NCBI RefSeq assembly: GCF_949987515.2
Contig: NC_082698.1
Location: 29,416,070 to 29,480,069, forward strand
Source: Delphinus delphis
Taxonomy: Eukaryota > Chordata > Mammalia > Artiodactyla > Delphinidae
DNA: 64,000 nucleotides
Direction: 5' to 3'
The notes below the pieces were generated by a model. The model did not search any database and was not told the origin of the DNA. It saw nothing but the letters and a program-made list of their open reading frames with translations. Made by a program: the position numbers and the translations under genes. The number at the start of each line of letters is the position of its first letter. The first letter of the stretch is position 1. Of this stretch, positions 57,440 through 64,000 are shown piece after piece.

Positions 57440-57620
57440 GACGCTGGGTTTCCCATCATGACCCTTCCCGTCATTACACCTGATGTTGTAATTAGCACCT
57501 TTCTTCCTGGATTCCCATCAGGGAGTTCAGTGTCTGCCTTCTGCACGGCTGTTTCCCCAGGGCCCAGCACAGGACCTGACACATGGCAGGGACTGAATAC
57601 ATTATAACTGATTGAACAGC
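57440..57620 (+). repeat. L2 3' end, sense
   Basis: Reads 'gcacggctgtttccccaggg', 'cccagcacaggacctgacac' and 'gggactgaatacattataac', the L2 3' terminus. Confidence 0.6.
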
Positions 57621-57624
57621 ATGC

Positions 57625-59565
57625 CCTAAACGCATAACTTTCTGTAAGAGCCAATTGTGAATCCGTTGAAGAGGGATTTTCCTGAATCATTTTTTTTTTA
57701 GCTGTTTTCTGTGCACGCTTTCTTGTAATCTACTCCAGGTTACAAAGGAATACTTTTGTCTGCTTGATTTCAAGTCACGCTTTCTAAGTCAAAAGTGTAT
57801 CACTTGCTTACTTGCTTTTTCTAAACCATCTTCTTCTTTCTCATCCTCATCTAATATTAATAAAACAAGAATTGTATTATTTGCATGGTCTAATCTGCAT
57901 GGTCTAATTGTTCTGTTGATTTTTCTGTCCTTCGCAGTCCAAATCACTACCCCGTTGGTCTTCCAGAAACCTCCTGTTTGAATTGACTCTGATGTGGGCG
58001 TGGCCAGTGACCAAGATACATGCCACACTCCCTTGTGGCTAATCCACTTCTGGGTTCAGAGGGAGAGCAATGCTTTCTGGCAAGAGGTCAGTCAATGTTC
58101 AGGCTTCTTGGCCTTTACAGAATGTCTCCTTAACAATAACTGCTGGGTCTCCAGGTCCCTTTTCTGGGTTTTATCTGATAGCTCAGTAGAATACAACACA
58201 GGTCAAGGAGACAGTGGCCCTAATCCCAGGAGATTCCCTTCTCTGGAGGGTGCTTCCTAAATCAAGGATGAGAGGTGGGGTGCGTGGACCGTGAGGCTGG
58301 GGACCAGGCCTGTGATGTGGACTCTGCACATAAAGCATCTATCTGCATGGACTGGCTGGGACAGACGAATCAAACTGTGGCCAGGAAGTCATGAGGCTAT
58401 GTTTGGCTCGTGAAATAATGAGACTGATTTTCTGTAGCTCTGAAGGCCAAAAGAGGTCTTTGAGAGGGCTTTGTATCAATTCTATTAGGCATGAAGTCTA
58501 ATCAAATCCTCTTTGGAAAATTTAAATAACTTACATTTGTCAGTTGGCCCGTACCCGTATTCAGTTTCCACCTCCCAGAATGCTGATGGGTTAGTGACAA
58601 ATGGCTTCTTTCAAACATCCTGCTTACTGTGTGTTCAATGATTTTACCCTTTATTATAGATCAGTTGCTCTCAGACTTGTCCCTGTGGCTCAACACCTGG
58701 AAGTTATGGGGCTCTTTGCGGAACACCATGAAATACTGACATATTTAATCCCATTATGTGAGCCAGCAGCAATTTTACTAGCAGAAAATATGACTACGTT
58801 AATGTGTGTAGTATCATATGTAACCACAAACACGTGTCCTAGAAGAAAAAAAAATAAAAGCTACCAAGCTGAGATCGGCTGTGTGTGCGATTTCTCTTTC
58901 ATATTTGTTTGCTGCTTGTTCATTCACGCTGTTGTCTCCTGAGGCTGCCCAGCAGTTAAGGAGCAGTAGGTACCAACGTTTTAAGAAAAAAATCAAGAAC
59001 TGGGATGAGAATACTGAGCAGGGCTGAGCAGGAATCTGGGCCATGAAGGTCAGAAAACCCCTTCCGGATGCCCAGACATGGGGCTCTGATCTCAGAAGTA
59101 TCCCAGGGACTTGGGCAGCCCCCAGCACTGTCCCAGAGCCCTATCGCTGCTGACACATCTGGTTGAAGTACTAGATTCCAGGGTGAGTCGGCTGCTGCTG
59201 AGCTGATATTGCTGCTAGTTTACGTTCTCAGCATCCTTAAGTCACCCGGGCAAATCTCTTCCTTGTGACCATGGCAAGCCAGGTAGACACGACTGAAAGG
59301 ATGGAGAAGCAGGAATCAACGGAAGTCACCACCTGACCATCCATGTCGCCCAGGAGAGGCCCTGTCCATTTAATACAGGATATCTCACCCCTGGCCCAAG
59401 CTTGTGCTGCCTGAGGAAGAGGAGAAGAGGCTCTTGATCTCTATTCCCTTCTTTCCCTCCACCACCCTGCCTGGGCCCATTGCCTCTAAAGGTCCTACCC
59501 ATTTGAGAGCCATGATCTTCGTGGGTTCCAGTCTTCAACCAATGTTTCCACCACTTCGTTCTGTA
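57625..59565. other. Intergenic, nothing recognised
   Basis: About 1.9 kb of unique-looking sequence with no gene or named repeat. Confidence 0.5.
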
Positions 59566-59570
59566 CCCAC

Positions 59571-59988
59571 TGTATCAGTTTCTTAGGGCTGCCATAACAA
59601 ATTACCACACACTTGGGGTCTTAAAACAACAGAAATTTATTCTCTCACAGTTCTGGAGACGAGAATCCCAAAATCAGTATCCCTGGGTCAAAATCAAGGT
59701 TATCAGCAGGGCTGCACTCCCTCCAAAGGCTCTAGGGGAGAATCCTTGCCTCTTCCAGCTTCTGGTGGTTCCCAGTGTTCCACCAGAACACGTGTAATCA
59801 GGTTACGTGATTGTGATATCTGGCCTTCTGGCTCTTATAAGGATTTAGGACCCACCCAGAAAATCCAGGATGATCCTTAATTTGCTCACATCTGTAACGA
59901 CTCTTTTTCCAAATAAGGTCACATTCATAGGTTCTGGGGATTAAGATGTGGACATATCTTGGAGGGGGTGGGCCCACTCAACCCACAC
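59571..59988 (-). mobile_element. MLT1-type LTR (ERVL-MaLR), antisense
   Basis: Reads 'gctgccataacaaattacca', 'aaaacaacagaaatttattc', 'tctcacagttctggagacga', 'ctggctcttataaggattta' and 'ccaaataaggtcacattcat', ending near 'cactcaacccacacc'. It is the reversed MLT1 LTR, similar in type to 35702-36088. Confidence 0.85.
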
Positions 59989-60049
59989 CCCCCAAGACAA
60001 GATCACCCTAGTGGGAAATCTCAAACCAGGCACGATGCTAGTTCACTTA

Positions 60050-60193
60050 AATCCCTCCTGGATTTAAAGGGAATTTAAAGGGAATCCCTCCTGGATTCCC
60101 TTTCCTCCAATCTGTTTCTTCATCCTCCTCTTGCCCACAGGGTCTCGGCTAAACCGTACTGTCGTGTCTAGATCATGCCTGGACACGACAGTA
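60050..60193. repeat. Cluster of short direct and inverted repeats
   Basis: Direct repeat aatccctcctggatt at 60050-60064 and 60083-60097. Decamer atttaaaggg at 60062-60071 and 60073-60082. Perfect 11-bp hairpin at 60077-60087 with 60093-60103 (loop ctcct). Perfect 12-bp inverted repeat tactgtcgtgtc at 60157-60168 with its complement at 60182-60193. No known element explains it. Confidence 0.9.
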
Positions 60194-60199
60194 GCCACT

Positions 60200-61220
60200 T
60201 CAGGGAACCAACAGTCCTGCCAGCAGGCAAACCTAAGAGTTACATTTACCTTCATTCCCATCTCGTCCTAAGACCAGCACACCTGACCTCTTAAAAGGAA
60301 GTAGCTTTTCCATACAGAGTGTGATTTATCCCCAAATGATAATTTTTTAATAATTAAAAATTTAAAGCTAGCTCCTAAAGATATGTTCTTTTGGGTATAA
60401 AGTTGACAATACGAAAGAAAAAATTTAGAATTGTTTATTTTCTACAATTAGGAAGAGAGTGAGATTCTCACAAGTTTAACTAAAGCTGAGAATTTCTGGA
60501 GCCACTGGAAAGTCTCATCCCCTCTGCCCCTGGAGAAATATTGTCCTTAAGATCATGAATATAATAAAGCAGGTGATACTTGAGAACAGAGCTCCACCTC
60601 TGGGTGATTCTTCCAGGTGCAGCAAAATGGAAAGACAAGCCCCCTACCAAGCCCAGCCGGCTGACCCGACCCCCATCCCCAGAGGCATTCCACTGGGCCC
60701 GGGAGTGAGGGTCCCCAGCTTTACCCTACTAACCCCTTTCTGCTTTATCACTTCCGAAATGCTTATCATCTGCCAGAGGATTACCATTGCATGTGCTGCT
60801 TGTCATCAGGCTGTTAAACTTCTTGCTATTATATATTCATTTTGGCCATTTGGATTTTCCATCTCATTGTCTCTTGTCTGCAGTGCAGAATTGTAAAGAA
60901 TCCTCTGCAACTGTTTCCAATCCCAAGGCGTTTTTTCTCTCCTTTCAGAAGGTGAAACTGAACAGGAGTAAAGTGGCGAGGCTCCCTGTCCTGGATCCTC
61001 CCCACGCACCCCATGGGCTCAGGGTGGCCGCAGTGTTTGCAGACAGATGCATCTACAGAGCAAAGCACACAATAGGACCTCAGGGCATTTCGTAGAGAGC
61101 AGGGAAGCAGGAAATTCTGACTCCGCTACTTGGTGAAACTCAGCATCATTTCCTGGCCCTGAGTCATTAGGAAATTATCTGTTTCTTTTCATGTCTGTGT
61201 CTCACCAGACTGAACTCCCA
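60200..61220. other. Intergenic, nothing recognised
   Basis: AT-rich near 60330-60440, then ordinary sequence. No gene. Confidence 0.5.
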
Positions 61221-61224
61221 AGGA

Positions 61225-61480
61225 CAGAGATAATAATAGCACTGATAGCCACCATTTATTCAGCTCTTACCTATGTGCCATGCACTGTTCTAAGAATTTA
61301 ATGTCCCTAATCTCATCTAATCCTCCATTGCAGCTTGGTGAGCTGAGCGTTGCCACTGTCCTCAGTTTGGAGAGGAGGATGCTGATACACAGAGAGGTTA
61401 AATGACTGGCTCAGGGACGGAGCTGGAATTTGAATGCAGTCCAACGTGCTCCAGAGCCTCTGTCTCTTATCCCCGGCACC
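61225..61480 (-). repeat. MIR, antisense, near full length
   Basis: Reads 'accatttattcagctcttac', 'gtgccatgcactgttctaag', 'cctaatctcatctaatcctc', 'gagaggttaaatgactggct' and 'gagctggaatttgaatgcag'. Confidence 0.78.
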
Positions 61481-61554
61481 AGCCATGGTGCCAGCCACGC
61501 AGCAGGCATTCCATACAGTGTGGTGAGAGGAGCGAGTGGGTGAGTGAATGAACG

Positions 61555-61655
61555 CCTGCTTCCGGCTTCCCGCTTTGCCCAGGCTCAGCCCGTACGAGCA
61601 TCCCCCACCGCCCGGTCCCGCCCCATCAGCTCTGCCCAGCGGGGCGACTGCAGCC
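61555..61655. promoter_or_regulatory. Small CpG-dense patch with GC-box-like sites
   Basis: About nine CpGs in some 100 bases, including cccgcccc at 61617-61624 and ggggcg at 61641-61646. The surrounding intergenic DNA is CpG-poor and this patch is not part of a SINE. It is too short for a classical CpG island; a regulatory role is only a possibility. Confidence 0.3.
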
Positions 61656-61659
61656 TGGC

Positions 61660-62090
61660 TCTTCCACCCACGTCCCTGATCTCTGCTGCAAAGACCTGGG
61701 CCTGGTGCCTTCTGTACTGCTATGAGGTACCAGTGTCAGCGTGCGATTCCGGAGAAGAAGAGTTGGTCATGACTTAGTCCCATGAAATGCCCAGAGGATG
61801 CAGGAAAAAGAAACCTAAATTCTCTGCTGACACTCTGGTGGGTGTGGCATCACAGGTGGAAGGCAGATGATTTGGTTCACCACACCAGGGCTTTTCTCCC
61901 TTTCATGGTTACGCTTTTTTTCCCCAACCATCTACCCTTGGGTCTGGGCTGCGAGGAAAGAGGTGGAAAGTAGACGTGAGCAGAGCCCTGGTCCCCCGAG
62001 TGTCCCAGTGAGAAGGACACGGTGCCCCTGGATCTTTCGTGGACTCAGCCTCAGAGAGCAGAGGGCTCCTAAGGGTGACCAAGGTGTAGA
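61660..62090. other. Intergenic, nothing recognised
   Basis: No named repeat. It is overlapped by the start of a long chance frame. Confidence 0.5.
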
Positions 62091-62094
62091 GGGA

Positions 62095-62240
62095 AAAGGT
62101 GGGCTTTGGAGCCAGGCGGGCCTGGCGCCCCCTCCTCGCTGGGTGGCCTTGGAAGAACCTCTAAACTCCCTCATCTGTAAAAGCAGGACAGTAAGACCTA
62201 CCTTCACCCTGTGGATTAATAAAATGTCAATACGTAAAGG
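62095..62240 (+). repeat. MIR, sense
   Basis: Reads 'gtgggctttggagccaggcg', 'ctgggtggccttggaagaac' and 'cctctaaactccctcatctg'. Confidence 0.6.
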
Positions 62241-62324
62241 GCCCACCCGGTTCTCTCCAAGCCTGGTTAGGAACTGGCTGTGTTTCCCCCTTTGGCCCTT
62301 CAGTGGGTGTGAAACAGCAGCATT

Positions 62325-62520
62325 ATGCAGAGTGGTGGTGAGAGGCACAGGCCCTGGAGCGGGCATCCTGGCGTGGGTCTCAGCTCTGAAGCTCGCTAGC
62401 TGGGTGACGGCACAGGTTTCCTCTGTACCTCAGCGTTCCCAGCTATATATAAACGAGGAGTCAGTTGCCCATCCTCATAGCTGTTGTGAGGACTGAACAA
62501 GATGAAGGGCTCAATCAACG
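62325..62520 (+). repeat. MIR, sense
   Basis: Reads 'gaggcacaggccctggagcg', 'tcagctctgaagctcgctag', 'tttcctctgtacctcagcgt' and 'agctgttgtgaggactgaac'. Confidence 0.65.
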
Positions 62521-62799
62521 TTCCTGTAACCAGTGACGTCCCAGCAGAGGAAGCGGCAGTGCCTTTATTACAACCCCTCCACCTCCTCTTCACCAGGAGG
62601 TGGGAAGTACTGTCACCTGCAGGGCCAGAGTGAGAGGAACCCTCCTCCCTCCCCACTCCTCGCCCTGACCAAGAAACCTCAGGAAACAATATGAAGCCCT
62701 TAGAACGCTGTGCCCTCCTAGAACGTTCAGATCCCTGTCCCCCACCCCCAAAGAGATGCCCGAACAAAGATTCAGAAACTGAGGTCTGTCTGGGGCTCT

Positions 62800-63020
62800 G
62801 CACAGACACACCTGGGTGGGAATCGCAGCTCCATTACATGTAACCTTAAGCTAGTGACTTAACCTCTCTGGGTCTCAGTTTCCTCATCTGTAAAATGGAG
62901 AGAATCTTAGGATCTCCTAAGGGAGATCGCATAGGGTTTTGAGGCTTAAATGAGATAATACATGTAACTCAATTAGAACAGACCTTGGCAAAGAGTGAGC
63001 GCTCAGCAAAGTTTAGCTAT
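62800..63020 (+). repeat. MIR, sense
   Basis: Reads 'gtgacttaacctctctgggt', 'ctcagtttcctcatctgtaa', 'aatggagagaatcttaggat' and 'ttaaatgagataatacatgt'. Well preserved. Confidence 0.82.
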
Positions 63021-63024
63021 AACC

Positions 63025-63285
63025 CTTTCTACTGTACAGCACTTTACAGTTTATGAAACTTTCTCATATACATTCTCTTCTTGACAATCCAATCATAATG
63101 GCAGACCCGGGGAAGGGGGGCCTTCAAATTCATCAAGCGCTAGACACGCCAAGGCAGGAATTATCCCTGTTTGATAGGAGAACCCCAGGCTCAGAAAGCT
63201 CACGTGACAGTCCCAAGGCAGGGCCAAACCTGCATGACACCGAAGAGCATCCTTTCAATCGCAGCGCCAGGGTATTTCCCCACCA
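63025..63285 (-). repeat. MIR-like, antisense
   Basis: Reads 'cagcactttacagtttatga', 'ggagaaccccaggctcagaa' and 'gggccaaacctgcatgacac'. It lies tail to tail with the previous MIR. Confidence 0.55.
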
Positions 63286-63289
63286 AGGA

Positions 63290-64000
63290 GAAACGGCACC
63301 ACACCCATGAAGGCGTTTAATTTTGTCACAGCCCTAGGCATCTAGGTCACTCCTTTGCATGCACTGGCTCTGCTGGGTAAGCAGCTCTGCTACATGCCAC
63401 TCCCAAGAAGAGGCCACTGTTACAAGGCCAGGGGTGGTGGCATGCTGGAAACAGTTGCCCACCTACAGTTTCATCCTGCAAATAAATGCCTGGATTCTGG
63501 CCAGGGACGAGGTGACCTCAGTACAGATGAGAGCAGAGCCCTGTTGACAAATCCCCCAAGCTGCAGGCAGAGGGCCCCTCCTCGGTTGTTTTCCAGTATG
63601 TTCTCCTTATTAAAATGCAGGCTGCGTCAATCTCTTGTTGGAAATTGTGCTCTTGCATACGTTATGAAAGCCGTGACCATACTCATGTCCCCCAAACACT
63701 TGTTTCCAACCCGAGAGATCCCTTTAGCTAAAAGGCACAAAGGCTGAGTAATCCCTCAATTTCAAAAGACACACTTTTAAGAAAGCAGCCAAGTCTAAAC
63801 CCAAGCATCTGCAGACACACCTTCTCCCCAAGAGAGCAAAGAGTGAGAAAGACCGATAGCCCCAAAAGGTAGAACCTTCTAGTTTATTTTAAAAGATGAG
63901 AATGTGTTCATCAGCCTCCCAGCCCCACCATGGAGCTGCCCCAGGCCACCCACTGTGTCCCAAAATGTGTTCCATGGAATATTCTGAGGATGTTCATAAA
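63290..64000. other. Intergenic, nothing recognised
   Basis: Unique-looking sequence to the end of the window. No gene. Confidence 0.5.

Noticed and set aside
61867..62496. 209-codon plus-strand reading frame, the longest in the window
   Set aside because: Much of it runs through two MIR copies, its product shows no domain, and it lies in repeat-rich intergenic DNA. A chance frame.

Overview
The window is nuclear DNA from a mammal, most probably a cetacean. Five copies of a tRNA-derived SINE of the CHR-1 type and one of the CHR-2 type are present, several with poly(A) tails and clear target-site duplications. L1 3' ends of the artiodactyl/whale kind also occur, while ruminant BovB and Bov-tA elements were not seen. 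A hippopotamus cannot be excluded from the sequence alone.

Positions 1-8024 hold the 3' half of one gene on the + strand. Eight exons with consensus AG/GT borders join in frame into 319 codons and a stop. The product is the C-terminal part of PYROXD2, a mitochondrial FAD-dependent oxidoreductase-like protein related to phytoene desaturases. The first part of the gene lies upstream of the window. Its introns carry a long interrupted TG repeat, a G-rich tract and old, decayed repeats (L2, MIR, L1, LTR-like), but no young SINE.

From about 8.3 kb to the end no exon of a recognisable gene was found. In human, the next gene past the 3' end of PYROXD2 is LOXL4, in the same orientation about 100 kb away, so this part is read as the PYROXD2-LOXL4 intergenic interval (inference). 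It is layered with repeats: ancient MIR, L2, L1M and MaLR LTR copies, a 75-base mariner-type miniature element, three 5'-truncated younger L1 inserts, six CHR SINEs, and several microsatellites. All long reading frames here are chance frames or come from repeats.

No new biological system was found. The features most worth a second look are structural: a direct/inverted repeat with a perfect 14-bp hairpin at 17.28 kb, an L1 insert at 41.25 kb with a near-perfect palindrome at its 5' junction, a cluster of nested direct and inverted repeats at 60.05-60.19 kb, the mariner hairpin at 9.81 kb, and a small CpG-dense patch at 61.56-61.66 kb. Repeat names come from recognition by eye; boundaries of old elements are approximate.
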